A stretch of 64,000 nucleotides of DNA from Bacteroides sp. (GTDB lineage Bacteria; Bacteroidota; Bacteroidia; Bacteroidales; Muribaculaceae). Under the pieces are notes generated by a model that saw only the letters and a list, made by a program, of their open reading frames with translations, was not told where the DNA came from and did no database searches. Each line of letters starts with the position of its first letter. Position 1 is the stretch's first letter. The position numbers were made by a program, and so were the translations under genes. Below, piece by piece: positions 51,159 through 60,884 of this stretch. The DNA is taken from the NCBI GenBank assembly GCA_023666835.1, contig JAMPBJ010000001.1, positions 275,340 through 339,339 of the forward strand, read 5' to 3'.

Positions 51159-51271
51159 TTTTAACACTTTTGACTGCATAAAAACAACCTATTTATTTAA
51201 TCTAAAGCGTTGAACTATGGTAAGATAGTGGCGTTTGAATTTTTTTAGTTTTAAAGTGTTAAAATCTTACC
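51159..51271. promoter_or_regulatory. Nested inverted repeats upstream of the SusC promoter
   Basis: TTTTAACACTTT (51159-51170) and its exact complement AAAGTGTTAAAA (51253-51264) enclose another pair, GGTAAGAT (51219-51226) and ATCTTACC (51264-51271). They lie within 140 bp of the -33 box in a 644-bp AT-rich spacer that holds no gene. They could be operator sites for a regulator of the uptake operon. Confidence 0.45.
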
Positions 51272-51564
51272 AAAACGAAAGTTTAACTCAATTTTTGCTA
51301 ACATTTCGAAAGCAACGACCACTTTCGAGGCTCAATTTTGACACGCGCCACAATGTTGATGGGCGCTCTGGCGACGCTTCCCGGGAAGATATCAGATAGC
51401 AGGGGCGACCTTCGAGGGGATGCTACACATTATTATATAATAAGAGTTATTATTAATAGTAAGGGAACGGCCGGATGTGAGGAATTTTTTTGAGGAGAGT
51501 GTGCACTTTTTCAGATGCTCAGTCGTTATAGAATAGATTGTTAATTTAACCAAAACGAAAACCG

Positions 51565-52335
51565 ATGCCGGAACTTCAAGTACTATATACTCATCAATAT
51601 CATCTGACGGCGGCACAGTGCAACGCCCAGGGAGAACTGGCTCCCGCCCAACTCGTGCAACAACTGATAGAAGTGTCGACCGAGCATGCCGACTTGCTTG
51701 GTGTGGGCTTCCGCGACTTGCAGAAGCACGACAATCTGTGGGTGCTGTCGCGCGTCACCTTTGAGATGAAGCGATTTCCACACCTGCTTGAGGATTATTC
51801 ACTGACCACGTGGATCGAGGGCTACAACCGCCACTTTTCGGAGCGCAACATCGAGATCCGTTCAGCCGAGGGGGAGATCCTGGGCTTTGCCCGCACCATA
51901 TGGGTGGCCATCAATATGCACACGCGGCGTCCGGCCGACCTGTCGTATATATCATACATCAAAGAGACCGTCAGCGAACACGAGTGTCCGATAGCCAAGC
52001 AGGGCAAGATCCGTCCGGTGGACCCGCCGCAGATTGTGCATGAATACACATTTCGCGTGAGCGACATCGACCTGAATCGCCACGTCAATTCGACTCGCTA
52101 CGTGGAACTGATACTCAATCAGATGGACATTGCCGATTTCGACGAGTACTATCTTCACCGCTTCGAGATTGAATATAAGCACGAAGCCCACTACAACGAC
52201 ACGGTTGAAGTGGACTCCGCAATGAGTGGCGACTCGTTGATCACGGCCATCGTGGGCAAAGGCAACACGATATGCCTGGCACGATCGACGATGAAGCCGC
52301 GCCAGGGCGTCAGGCCGGTTGAAGCACAAGAGTAG
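51565..52335 (+). CDS. Acyl-ACP thioesterase (FatA/PF01643-like)
   Basis: 256 residues with two hot-dog folds. The first has LAPAQLVQQLIEVSTEHADLLGVG, LWVLSRVTFEMKRFP and the strand TWIEGYNRHFSERNIEIRS. The second has FRVSDIDLNRHVNSTRYVELILN, where the Asn-His pair is the usual catalytic region. It releases free fatty acids from acyl carrier protein, setting chain length. It is monocistronic and divergent from the SusC operon. Confidence 0.9.
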   Translation: MPELQVLYTHQYHLTAAQCNAQGELAPAQLVQQLIEVSTEHADLLGVGFRDLQKHDNLWVLSRVTFEMKRFPHLLEDYSLTTWIEGYNRHFSERNIEIRSAEGEILGFARTIWVAINMHTRRPADLSYISYIKETVSEHECPIAKQGKIRPVDPPQIVHEYTFRVSDIDLNRHVNSTRYVELILNQMDIADFDEYYLHRFEIEYKHEAHYNDTVEVDSAMSGDSLITAIVGKGNTICLARSTMKPRQGVRPVEAQE

Positions 52336-52465
52336 CCGAATTGAAATCGCAGGCAGTGTAGAGCGCCTTCAGAATATTGGGCCACGACGAAGGATTGTAG
52401 AGCGAGCGCGTGTAGCGTTCGACGACACGAATCGTCACCACGCCGGCTTCGCTGGCAAAGGCTTG
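52310..52465 (-). pseudogene. Coding-like remnant downstream of the patatin gene
   Basis: Reading on from the patatin TGA in the same frame gives 51 sense codons before the next TGA (52310-52312), with normal-looking codons and protein-like sequence including VVTIRVVERYTRSLYNPSSW. There is no ATG; a GTG occurs at 52441. It overlaps the 3' end of the thioesterase gene. It may be the end of a longer ancestral patatin protein cut by a nonsense change, or a remnant of another gene. Confidence 0.35.
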
Positions 52466-53284
52466 TCAGAGATTTGTGGCCACCACTCCGCGGGAGGCGA
52501 GATAGTCGCAGGCGGCATTGTAGCCACTGTCGAACACCCCGGTGATGCCTTTGAGGTCGAACACACTGTAGTCGGCCACGTCGTCGACATTGACAAGCAT
52601 GTCGCACATCTTCATGTCGGTCACCATATTGTTGCGCGACATCAGCTGATAGGAACGCATGGCCATACGCACGACGTTGTCCGACGGGACATCCTCGCTC
52701 GTGGCCGGCGAACAGTTGACCCCGACCAGAAACTTACACCGGTTTCTGATGGCCCAGGCCGGCAGGTTGGAAAGCACGCCGCCGTCGACATAACCCACTC
52801 CCTTGATCATAACGGGCGAGAACACGATGGGGACACAGCACGAAGCGGCCACGCAGTCGGCCAGGTCGCCGGTGCTGAAAGCCACCTTGCGCCCGGCACG
52901 ATAGTCGGTGGCACAAACAACGGTCGGCACCGGAAGCTGCTCCAGGCGTTTGTATGGAATGTTTTTGCGCAGAAACTTCTTGAACTTGTCGAGCCGGAAA
53001 AAACCTCCCTTGGGCATCGACCATTTGGCCAGGTCGTTGAACTTCAGCTCCACAAACATGTCGAGCATCTCGCGCGGAGGGATACCGGCGGCATGCATGA
53101 CGGCCACAACTGATCCGGCGCTGACACCGGCTATGATGTCGGCCTTCAGCCCCACTTCGAGCATGGCCTGAATGGCGCCGCAATGGGCAAATCCGCGGGC
53201 ACCTCCGCCACTCAGTGCGAGGCCCACCTTATAGTCGTAAGTAGAGATGGCTGTCTTCTTCAACTCATATCCAAACATCTTCAT
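52466..53284 (-). CDS. Patatin-like phospholipase (RssA/NTE type)
   Basis: 272 residues. The oxyanion motif GGGARG is at 26-31, the nucleophile elbow GVSAG at 53-57 with Ser 55, and the catalytic Asp 167 in VDGG. This Ser-Asp dyad fold hydrolyses phospholipid or lysophospholipid acyl chains. No signal peptide; probably cytoplasmic. The reading frame continues with coding-like codons after the TGA stop. Confidence 0.92.
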   Translation of the reverse strand: MKMFGYELKKTAISTYDYKVGLALSGGGARGFAHCGAIQAMLEVGLKADIIAGVSAGSVVAVMHAAGIPPREMLDMFVELKFNDLAKWSMPKGGFFRLDKFKKFLRKNIPYKRLEQLPVPTVVCATDYRAGRKVAFSTGDLADCVAASCCVPIVFSPVMIKGVGYVDGGVLSNLPAWAIRNRCKFLVGVNCSPATSEDVPSDNVVRMAMRSYQLMSRNNMVTDMKMCDMLVNVDDVADYSVFDLKGITGVFDSGYNAACDYLASRGVVATNL

Positions 53285-53363
53285 AGCAAACGGTGATGAT
53301 TAACGTGATTTTGCTTTTAAAGCATAACAATCAGGCCACCGATATGGTTCTGAAAGACTACGA

Positions 53364-53395
53364 TTTGGATAAATGACTAAAATGTATTAACTTTG
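53364..53395 (+). promoter_or_regulatory. Promoter of pnp
   Basis: TTTG (53364-53367), 20 bp, TAACTTTG (53388-53395): a complete match to the Bacteroidetes consensus. The leader would be about 45 nt. Confidence 0.77.
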
Positions 53396-53444
53396 TGCGA
53401 TTTTTTCAAGGAAGAAAAAAGACATAAGAAATTTAACGTTAAAT

Positions 53445-55715
53445 ATGCTGAACCCAATCAAAAAAACCATCGAGCTGCCCGACGGTCGCAAGATCACCCT
53501 TGAGACAGGCAAACTGGCCAAGCAAGCCGATGGAGCGGTAGAGTTGCGCATGGGCAATACGATGCTCCTGGCAACCGTAGTGTCGGCCAAGGAAGCCGGC
53601 GAAGGGGTCGATTTCATGCCCCTGCAAGTAGAGTATAAGGAAAAATTCTCATCGTTCGGACGTTTTCCCGGAGGATTTCTCAAGCGCGAAGGCCGTGCCT
53701 CCGACTATGAAATCCTGACCGCACGCCTGGTTGACCGCGTGCTCCGCCCGCTTTTCCCCGACAACTATCACGCTGACACCTTCGTCAACATCACCCTTTA
53801 TTCGACCGACGGCGAAGACTTCCCCGACGCGCTCGCAGGCCTTGCAGCCTCAGCCGCTCTGGCTGTCAGCGACATTCCCTTCAACGGACCCATCTCCGAA
53901 GTGAGAGTGGCCCGCATCGACGGCGAATTCGTGATCAACCCCACCGTGGCCCAGCTTGAAAAAGCCGACATGGAGCTGATGGTAGGCGCCACCTACGACA
54001 ATATCATGATGGTGGAAGGCGAGATGAACGAAGTGTCGGAGACCGACCTTCTCAACGCACTCAAGGCTGCCCACGACGCCATCAAGGTGCAGTGCAAGGC
54101 CCAGATGGAACTTGCCGAAGAAGCCGGCACAACCGTAAAGCGCGAATATTGCCACGAAGTGAACGACGACGACCTGCGCGCCGATGTTCACGCAAAATGC
54201 TACGACAAAGCCTATGCAATAGCCAAACAGGGATGCGCCGACAAGCACTGGCGCGCCGACTCGTTTGAGGCTATCTGCAACGAATATATCGAATCGATCC
54301 CCGAAGAGGAACGTGAAGAAAAGACTCCGCTTGTGAAGCGTTACTACCACGACGTGGAAAAAGAAGCCATGCGCAACTGCGTGCTCGACGAAGGCATCCG
54401 CCTTGACGGCCGCAAGACCACCGAGATCCGCCCCATCTGGTGCGAGGTCGACTATCTGCCCGGACCTCACGGATCGGCAGTGTTCACACGCGGCGAGACC
54501 CAGTCGTTGGCCACCGTCACCCTCGGCACCAAGCTCGACGAGAAGATCGTTGACGACGTGCTCAACCAGGGCCGCGAACGCTTCCTGCTTCACTACAACT
54601 TCCCCCCCTTCTCCACCGGCGAAGCACGCCCCGTGCGTGGCGTTGGCCGTCGTGAAATCGGCCATGGCAATCTTGCCCACCGGGCACTCAAGCGCATGTT
54701 TCCCGACGACTTCCCCTACGTGTGCCGCATTGTCAGCGACATCCTCGAATCCAACGGATCGTCGTCGATGGCTACAGTATGCGCCGGCACTCTCGCACTG
54801 CTCGACGCAGGCGTGAAGATGAAACGCCCCGTCAGCGGTATCGCCATGGGCCTCATCTCCGACTCGAAGACCGGTCGCTGGGCCGTGCTTAGCGATATCC
54901 TCGGCGACGAAGACCACCTTGGCGACATGGACTTCAAGGTGACCGGTACTACCGAAGGTATCACCGCCACCCAGATGGACATCAAGTGCGACGGTCTCTC
55001 CTACGAGATACTCGAAAAAGCACTCAACCAGGCCAAGGAGGGACGCCTCCATATCCTCGGCAAGATCAACGAGACCATTGCCGAACCGCGCGAAGACTAC
55101 AAGCCCCACGTGCCCCGCATCGTCACCATGCTCATCCCCAAAGAGCTCATCGGTGCAGTGATTGGCCCGGGCGGAAAAGTGATCCAGGGCATCCAGGAAG
55201 AATCGGGCGCCACCGTTTCGATCGACGAGATCGAAGAAGGAGGCTACATCGAAGTGGCTGCAAGCAACAAGCAGTCGATCGACAAAGCTCTCGACATGAT
55301 CAACGCCATCGTGGCTCTTCCCGAAGAGGGCAAGACCTACAAAGGCAAAGTGCGTTCGATCCTCGATTTCGGCGCATTCGTGGAATTCATGCAGGGACGC
55401 GACGGCCTGCTCCACATCTCTGAAATCTCATGGGACCGTCTGCCCGACATGGCAGCATCAGGTCTGAAAGAAGGCGACGAAGTGGAAGTGAAGCTGATCG
55501 AAATCGACAAAAAGACCGGCAAATACCGCCTGTCGATGCGTGCTCTTCAGCCCAAACCCGAAGGCTATGTGGAACGCGAACGCGCACCCCGCGGCGAACG
55601 CGGCCCGCGTCGTGAAGGCGGCAACGACCGCAACCGTGGCCCGCGTCGCGACCGTGGCGAACGCCGTGACCGTGGCGACCGTCAGCCCAAAGAGTCGCAC
55701 GACAACAACGAGTAA
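53445..55715 (+). CDS. pnp: Polyribonucleotide nucleotidyltransferase (PNPase)
   Basis: 756 residues. Two RNase PH-like domains ([22 protein letters not shown] and [19 protein letters not shown]), a KH domain ([24 protein letters not shown], about 563-590) and an S1 domain ([18 protein letters not shown], about 628-700) are in order. The C terminus has an unusual tail of Arg-, Gly- and Asp-rich repeats ([11 protein letters not shown] and similar) likely to bind RNA. PNPase degrades RNA 3' to 5' phosphorolytically. It has its own promoter and terminator. Confidence 0.97.
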   Translation: MLNPIKKTIELPDGRKITLETGKLAKQADGAVELRMGNTMLLATVVSAKEAGEGVDFMPLQVEYKEKFSSFGRFPGGFLKREGRASDYEILTARLVDRVLRPLFPDNYHADTFVNITLYSTDGEDFPDALAGLAASAALAVSDIPFNGPISEVRVARIDGEFVINPTVAQLEKADMELMVGATYDNIMMVEGEMNEVSETDLLNALKAAHDAIKVQCKAQMELAEEAGTTVKREYCHEVNDDDLRADVHAKCYDKAYAIAKQGCADKHWRADSFEAICNEYIESIPEEEREEKTPLVKRYYHDVEKEAMRNCVLDEGIRLDGRKTTEIRPIWCEVDYLPGPHGSAVFTRGETQSLATVTLGTKLDEKIVDDVLNQGRERFLLHYNFPPFSTGEARPVRGVGRREIGHGNLAHRALKRMFPDDFPYVCRIVSDILESNGSSSMATVCAGTLALLDAGVKMKRPVSGIAMGLISDSKTGRWAVLSDILGDEDHLGDMDFKVTGTTEGITATQMDIKCDGLSYEILEKALNQAKEGRLHILGKINETIAEPREDYKPHVPRIVTMLIPKELIGAVIGPGGKVIQGIQEESGATVSIDEIEEGGYIEVAASNKQSIDKALDMINAIVALPEEGKTYKGKVRSILDFGAFVEFMQGRDGLLHISEISWDRLPDMAASGLKEGDEVEVKLIEIDKKTGKYRLSMRALQPKPEGYVERERAPRGERGPRREGGNDRNRGPRRDRGERRDRGDRQPKESHDNNE

Positions 55716-55753
55716 TCCTCGTAACTGACCCGTCAATACAATCGACATACGTT

Positions 55754-55792
55754 GAGACTGCACCACACTGATTCGGTGCAGTCTCTTTTTTT
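55754..55792 (+). terminator. Terminator of pnp
   Basis: A perfect 11-bp stem (GAGACTGCACC at 55754-55764, GGTGCAGTCTC at 55775-55785) with a 10-nt loop, followed by seven T residues. Confidence 0.93.
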
Positions 55793-55866
55793 AACTTTCT
55801 TTAGGCAACTCTATAAACGTCCGATTGTTTCTATAATCGAAAGTTAGAATTTAAAAACCTAAAGCT

Positions 55867-56178
55867 ATGAAAGAAAAAAGATCTTACTACGTCAACATGA
55901 TTGAATCACGTGACGGTAAAATGAACGAAGTTCTTAATTTTAATTTCGGCGGTCATCACGACTTCGGCAGAATGGTTGAGCTTACCCGCCAGGCCGGATG
56001 GTTTGAAAAAGACAAATATGCCAAGGAATTTGTATTGGCCATGCGCTTCATGCACCATGTGATCAAGAAAAACCCCGACAATGCCTTGTTCCAGGAATTC
56101 GGCCCGCAGTTTGAATCGTTCAAAGCCTACATCAAGGAAGCCATCAAAGCCAATTGCACCAACACCGAACCCGCTTGA
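55867..56178 (+). CDS. DUF3861-like small protein
   Basis: 103 residues, no signal peptide or membrane span. The layout LNFNFGGHHDFGRMVELTRQ, then FVLAMRFMHHVIKKNPDNALFQEFGPQFESFKAYIKE, resembles DUF3861, a small family of unknown function. It lies alone between two intrinsic terminators, so it is an independent transcription unit, although no TAnnTTTG box was found in front of it. Confidence 0.75.
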   Translation: MKEKRSYYVNMIESRDGKMNEVLNFNFGGHHDFGRMVELTRQAGWFEKDKYAKEFVLAMRFMHHVIKKNPDNALFQEFGPQFESFKAYIKEAIKANCTNTEPA

Positions 56179-56219
56179 TCGTCCGATCAAAAGGAATCTT
56201 AAGACAAACAGTACAAAAA

Positions 56220-56255
56220 GCGGTGAAGGCCAACCGGCCTTCACCGCCTTATTTT
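56220..56255 (+). terminator. Terminator of the DUF3861-like gene
   Basis: A perfect 12-bp stem (GCGGTGAAGGCC at 56220-56231, GGCCTTCACCGC at 56236-56247) with loop AACC, followed by CTTATTTT. Its T-rich tail also supplies the -33 box of the next promoter. Confidence 0.85.
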
Positions 56256-56284
56256 GGCGGTAAGGTTTGGAATTTGTAATTTTG
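56253..56284 (+). promoter_or_regulatory. Promoter of the GH13 gene
   Basis: TTTG (56253-56256), 20 bp, TAATTTTG (56277-56284). The expected start near 56290 supports the ATG at 56318 and excludes an in-frame start further upstream. Confidence 0.77.
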
Positions 56285-56317
56285 CAGGCGATAACCAAAA
56301 CTTCTTTTTTCAGTCAT

Positions 56318-58018
56318 ATGAACCAACGTCCGATCATTTATCAGATGCTTCCGCGCCTGATGACCAACGTCAACCATCATTGCACGCCCAACGGCACCAT
56401 TGAGCAAAACGGGTGCGGGAAACTCAACGACATCACTCCCCGCCTGCTTAAAGAGATCAAAAAACTCGGTACGACCTACGTATGGCTGACCGGCGTCATC
56501 GAGCACGCTACGCAGACCGACTATTCGGCCTACGGCATCGACCGAGACAATGCCCACGTGGTGAAAGGACGCGCCGGATCGCCCTACGCCATCAAGGACT
56601 ATTACGACATTGATCCCGACCTGGCTGTCGACGTCGACAACCGAATGACTGAATTTGAAGATCTTATTGAGCGCATTCACCGCGCCGGCATGAAAGTGGT
56701 GATGGACTTCGTGCCCAACCATGTGGCGCGACACTACATCTCCGACGCCCGACCGGCAGATGCTCCGACCGATTTCGGTACCGACGACCGTCGCGACTAT
56801 TTTTTCTATCCACAAAACAATTACTATTATTTCCCCGGACAGCCCTTCGCTCCGCATTTCGATCTTGGCAGCGGTGCCGACCGCTACGAGGAGATGCCGG
56901 CACGTGCCACCGGCAACGACTGTTTCTCGCCCAGCCCGGGAGTGAACGACTGGTATGAGACCGTCAAGCTGAACTATGGTGTAGACTACAGCGATCACAG
57001 CCGTCATTTCGACCCTACACCGTCGACATGGATCAAAATGCTCCACATATTAAAATATTGGGCAGCCAAAGGGATCGACGGATTTCGCTGCGACATGGCA
57101 TTCATGGTGCCCTGCGAGTTCTGGCAGTGGGCTATACCGCAGGTCAAAGCCGATCGGCCTGATCTGCTATTCATCGCCGAGATATACGACGTGGGGTCTT
57201 ATTGGCAATTTATCCACACGGCCGGGTTCGACTACCTATACGACAAGGTGAACCTCTACGACACCTTGCGCGACATCCAGACTCACAACCACAGTGCCGC
57301 CCGACTGACCGAGTGCTGGCAACGCCTGGGCGACATGGCGCCCCACATGCTCAACTTCCTTGAGAACCACGACGAGCAGCGCTTCGCATCAGAGCAATAT
57401 GCCGGCGATGCCATGCTGGTGACGCCATCGCTCGTGGTGGCAGCCACATTTGGCACCGGCGCCATGATGATATATGCCGGTCAGGAACTCGGCGAGAAAG
57501 GAGCCGACGCCGAAGGCTTCAGCGGCTACGACGGACGCACCACCATATTCGACTACTGGAGCGTGCCGGCACTGCGCCGATGGCTCGACGGCCCGACACC
57601 GTCGATGGCCCGCATGCCCCGCGACATCCGCTCGCTCCACGCCACATATCGCCGTGTCCTCACCCTGTGCAACTCCGAAGCCGCACTGCGCGAAGGCGGA
57701 TTTTTCGATCTGATGTATGTCAATCTCAACAACCCGGACTTCAATCCCCACCGCCACTTTGCATATATGCGTCACCACGGCAGCGAGATCATACTCATAG
57801 TGGTCAACTTCGACAACAACCAGGCCGACATAGCGGTCAACCTGCCGGCCCACGCCTTCGAATTCATTGGCATCAAACCGGGCAAACGCAATGCCACAGA
57901 GCTGCTTTCCGACACGACAACATCCATCGACATATCGTCCGACAGCCCCGCCAGACTGACCGTTGGAGCCAATGGCGCCGTCATGGTAAAATTCAGTGCC
58001 GACGCTGATACAAACTAA
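56318..58018 (+). CDS. GH13 alpha-amylase family glycosidase
   Basis: 566 residues from ATG 56318. Conserved GH13 regions are in order: VVMDFVPNHV, GFRCDMAF (nucleophile Asp 259), LFIAEIYD (acid/base Glu 288) and NFLENHDEQR (Asp 352). A C-terminal beta domain follows from about 470. There is no signal peptide, so it should act on cytoplasmic glycogen or maltooligosaccharides rather than on starch outside. The exact specificity (alpha-amylase, maltosyltransferase-like) cannot be told. Confidence 0.92.
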   Translation: MNQRPIIYQMLPRLMTNVNHHCTPNGTIEQNGCGKLNDITPRLLKEIKKLGTTYVWLTGVIEHATQTDYSAYGIDRDNAHVVKGRAGSPYAIKDYYDIDPDLAVDVDNRMTEFEDLIERIHRAGMKVVMDFVPNHVARHYISDARPADAPTDFGTDDRRDYFFYPQNNYYYFPGQPFAPHFDLGSGADRYEEMPARATGNDCFSPSPGVNDWYETVKLNYGVDYSDHSRHFDPTPSTWIKMLHILKYWAAKGIDGFRCDMAFMVPCEFWQWAIPQVKADRPDLLFIAEIYDVGSYWQFIHTAGFDYLYDKVNLYDTLRDIQTHNHSAARLTECWQRLGDMAPHMLNFLENHDEQRFASEQYAGDAMLVTPSLVVAATFGTGAMMIYAGQELGEKGADAEGFSGYDGRTTIFDYWSVPALRRWLDGPTPSMARMPRDIRSLHATYRRVLTLCNSEAALREGGFFDLMYVNLNNPDFNPHRHFAYMRHHGSEIILIVVNFDNNQADIAVNLPAHAFEFIGIKPGKRNATELLSDTTTSIDISSDSPARLTVGANGAVMVKFSADADTN

Positions 58019-58030
58019 CGGAATTTTTCG

Positions 58031-58038
58031 TAACTTTG
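58031..58038 (+). promoter_or_regulatory. -7 box upstream of prs
   Basis: TAACTTTG, 28 bp before the prs ATG. It starts 12 bp after the previous stop codon. No TTTG at the usual spacing, since that lies in the end of the GH13 gene. Confidence 0.5.
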
Positions 58039-58066
58039 CGCCATCCAAACTCATCCCAACAAACCT

Positions 58067-59011
58067 ATGCAATCAATAGTCCACCCTATCAAGATTTTCG
58101 CCGGCACGGCATCGCGCTACATGGGCGAAGAGATCTGTAAAGACCTCGGTATTGAACTCGGTAAAATGAACGTGCAGCACTTTGCCGACGGTGAATTCGA
58201 AGTATCGTTCGAAGAAACCGTGCGCGGTTGCGAAGTGTATCTCGTGCAGTCTACCTTCCCCAACACCGACAACCTCATGGAACTCCTGCTGATGATCGAT
58301 GCAGCCAAGCGTGCATCGGCCCATTCGGTAATCGCCGTGATCCCCTACTTCGGCTGGGCCCGTCAGGACCGCAAAGACAAGCCCCGCGTGTCGATTGCCG
58401 CCAAACTCGTGGCTGATCTGCTTAGCGCCGCCGGTGTCAACCGCGTCATCACGATGGACCTCCACGCCGACCAGATCCAGGGATTCTTCAATGTGCCCGT
58501 CGACCACTTGTATGCATCGTCGGTGTTCATCCCCTACATCGAAAGTCTCAAACTTGAGGACATGGTGGTTGCCACTCCCGACGTGGGCGGAGCCAAACGC
58601 GCCAACTCCTACGCCAAATATCTCAACGTGCCTCTGGTGCTCTGCCACAAACAGCGCGCCAAAGCCAACGTGGTGGAATCGATGACTGTCATAGGCGACG
58701 TCAAGGACAAAAACGTGATCCTCATCGACGACATGGTCGACACAGCCGGAACAATTGCCAAAGCCGCTAATCTGATGATGGAATCGGGCGCCAAATCAGT
58801 AAGAGCTCTCGCATCGCATGCCATCATGAGCGACCCCGCATCGCAGCGCGTCGACGAATCCGGCATGACTGAAATGATCTTTACCAATTCCATCCCCTTT
58901 AAAAAGGATTGCAAGAAGGCAACCATCATCTCCGTGGCCCATCTGATTGCCGACACCATCCGTCGCGTCCACAACAACGAATCAATCTCCCAGCAGTATC
59001 TGTTCAAATAA
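58067..59011 (+). CDS. prs: Ribose-phosphate pyrophosphokinase (PRPP synthase)
   Basis: 314 residues. Family signatures are KIFAGTASRYMGEEICKDLGI, FADGEFEVSFEETVRG, the flexible-loop region YFGWARQDRKDKPRVSIAAK, and the PRPP-binding NVILIDDMVDTAGTI. It makes PRPP from ribose-5-phosphate and ATP for nucleotide, His and Trp synthesis. It is followed by a strong terminator. Confidence 0.96.
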   Translation: MQSIVHPIKIFAGTASRYMGEEICKDLGIELGKMNVQHFADGEFEVSFEETVRGCEVYLVQSTFPNTDNLMELLLMIDAAKRASAHSVIAVIPYFGWARQDRKDKPRVSIAAKLVADLLSAAGVNRVITMDLHADQIQGFFNVPVDHLYASSVFIPYIESLKLEDMVVATPDVGGAKRANSYAKYLNVPLVLCHKQRAKANVVESMTVIGDVKDKNVILIDDMVDTAGTIAKAANLMMESGAKSVRALASHAIMSDPASQRVDESGMTEMIFTNSIPFKKDCKKATIISVAHLIADTIRRVHNNESISQQYLFK

Positions 59012-59034
59012 TCCGACAGATTGTCAACCCACAG

Positions 59035-59070
59035 AAAGCTGTGCCGCACCAATTCGGCGCAGCTTTTTTT
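59035..59070 (+). terminator. Terminator of prs
   Basis: A 12-bp stem with one G-U pair (AAAGCTGTGCCG at 59035-59046, CGGCGCAGCTTT at 59055-59066), an 8-nt loop and a run of seven T residues that begins inside the right arm. Confidence 0.9.
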
Positions 59071-59131
59071 ATCCGCCACACAATATTTGCGACCCTTTTA
59101 AGTTATTATCATAGAACATCTATAGATCAAA

Positions 59132-60370
59132 ATGAAAAATAACATACTCAAAAGGAGTCTTGCGCTTGCCTTTGCGCTCATGTCGCTTATGGGAGCAGCG
59201 GCCCAGGACAACGGAATCAAAGACGATTTCAACCCCATCCAGACCGGCGTCACATCGCTGAGCATCGCACCCGATGCCCGCGGCGCTTCAATGGGCGACA
59301 TCGGTGCAGCCACCGATCCCGACGCCAACTCTCAGTTCTGGAACCCGTCGAAATACGCATTTGCCTACAGCAAGGGTGCCGCTTCGCTAAGCTACACCCC
59401 CTGGCTTCGCAAGATTGTCAACGATATCTTTCTAGCCAACGTGGCCGGCTACTGGAAAATAGGCAGTGGCGACAACCAGGCCATCAGTGCATCGCTGCGC
59501 TACTTCTCGCTGGGCGAAGTCACCACACGCCAACCGGGCGACGCCGCCGGCACGTCGCAGACGCTCAACCCTTATGAAATGTCGTTCGACGTAGGCTATT
59601 CGCGCAAACTCTCCGAGAAATTCTCCATGGGCGTTGTGTTCCGCTACATCTACTCCGATCTGGGCTTCTCCGACTCTTATGCCGGCGACCAAAGCACCGG
59701 TGCATCGGCATTCTCCGCCGACATCTCGGGCTACTTCAACACCTACCCGATCATCGGACGCAACGAATGTCAGTGGTCGTGGGGCTGGAACATCTCCAAC
59801 ATCGGCTCGAAAGTGTCGTACAAAAACGGCAAAGACCCTGCCTTTCTCCCCACCAATCTACGCCTCGGCACCACATTTGCATTTCCCCTCGCCGACTACC
59901 ATACACTGGCCCTGTCGGTCGACCTCAACAAACTCCTCGTGCCTACTCGCCCCAGAGAAAAAGACTACGTGACAGCTCCTGAAAACACTCCCGAAAACCT
60001 CGAACAACAGCGCGAATACAACGACGCCCTTGAGAAATGGGAAAACATGTCGCCAATCACCGGCATCTTCAAGTCATTCTCCGACGCTCCCGGCGGTTTC
60101 AAGGAAGAGCTCAAGGAGATCACATGGTCGCTTGGCGCCGAATACAACTACAACCAGCAGTTTTTCCTTCGTGCAGGCTACTTCTATGAAAACGCCATGA
60201 AAGGCAACCGCCAGTACTTCAGCATGGGCGCCGGCTTCTCGCTCAACGTGGTGCGACTCGATGCAGCCTACATGCTGGCCACGGCGCAGACATCGCCCCT
60301 GGATCAGACGCTGCGTTTCACCCTCACATTCGACATGGACGGTCTGCGCGACCTGTTCGGACGTCGCTAA
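59132..60370 (+). CDS. porV: Type IX secretion system outer-membrane shuttle protein PorV
   Basis: 412 residues with a signal peptide (cleavage after about residue 24, GAAAQD). The start of the mature part, [21 protein letters not shown] followed by [16 protein letters not shown], is the PorV/PorQ signature, and the protein is a predicted 14-strand FadL-like barrel. PorV accepts cargo proteins from the SprA translocon, binding their C-terminal domains and passing them to the attachment complex. It lies just upstream of ispF, 11 bp apart. Confidence 0.93.
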   Translation: MKNNILKRSLALAFALMSLMGAAAQDNGIKDDFNPIQTGVTSLSIAPDARGASMGDIGAATDPDANSQFWNPSKYAFAYSKGAASLSYTPWLRKIVNDIFLANVAGYWKIGSGDNQAISASLRYFSLGEVTTRQPGDAAGTSQTLNPYEMSFDVGYSRKLSEKFSMGVVFRYIYSDLGFSDSYAGDQSTGASAFSADISGYFNTYPIIGRNECQWSWGWNISNIGSKVSYKNGKDPAFLPTNLRLGTTFAFPLADYHTLALSVDLNKLLVPTRPREKDYVTAPENTPENLEQQREYNDALEKWENMSPITGIFKSFSDAPGGFKEELKEITWSLGAEYNYNQQFFLRAGYFYENAMKGNRQYFSMGAGFSLNVVRLDAAYMLATAQTSPLDQTLRFTLTFDMDGLRDLFGRR

Positions 60371-60381
60371 GACATCACCCC

Positions 60382-60870
60382 ATGCCCGCTCTATCATTCA
60401 GAATCGGCAACGGATTTGACGTGCATCGCTTCGCTGAGGATCGCGATCTTTGGCTCTGCGGCGTCAAGATCGAACACAATAAAGGCTTGCTCGGTCACAG
60501 CGATGCTGATGTAGCCATCCATGCTTTGTGCGACGCACTGCTCGGAGCAGCAGCCTTGCGCGACATCGGCTATCATTTTCCCGACACCGATCCGGCCTAC
60601 AAAGGCGCCGATTCGAGAGTGTTGCTGCGACGGGTCGTTGAACTTCTTGCCGAAAAAGACTATCGACCCGGCAATGTCGACATAACCATCATAGCCCAGA
60701 AGCCCAAACTTTTGCCCTACATTGAGCAAATGAGAGCCACAATGGCCGCCGATTTAGGCATCGGCATCGACTGTGTGTCGGTCAAAGCCACCACTACCGA
60801 GCGGCTGGGCTTCACGGGCCGTGGTGAAGGCATAGCCTCCCAGGCCACCGCCCTCATTGTCGCCGACTAA
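60382..60870 (+). CDS. ispF: 2-C-methyl-D-erythritol 2,4-cyclodiphosphate synthase
   Basis: 162 residues. Metal-binding residues occur in GNGFDVHRF (Asp 14, His 16) and the conserved [20 protein letters not shown]; the C-terminal [18 protein letters not shown] is also diagnostic. It forms the cyclic diphosphate intermediate of the MEP isoprenoid pathway. It starts 11 bp after porV and is probably co-transcribed with it. Confidence 0.96.
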   Translation: MPALSFRIGNGFDVHRFAEDRDLWLCGVKIEHNKGLLGHSDADVAIHALCDALLGAAALRDIGYHFPDTDPAYKGADSRVLLRRVVELLAEKDYRPGNVDITIIAQKPKLLPYIEQMRATMAADLGIGIDCVSVKATTTERLGFTGRGEGIASQATALIVAD

Positions 60871-60884
60871 CACATATATAATAT

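Noticed and set aside
52319..53113. 264-codon plus-strand frame between thioesterase and pnp
   Set aside because: Mostly opposite the patatin gene, which has its catalytic motifs; the product is low in normal protein features.
53850..55415. 521-codon open frame on the minus strand
   Set aside because: It lies wholly opposite pnp, whose protein is unmistakable; long antisense frames are expected from the codon use of this GC-rich DNA.
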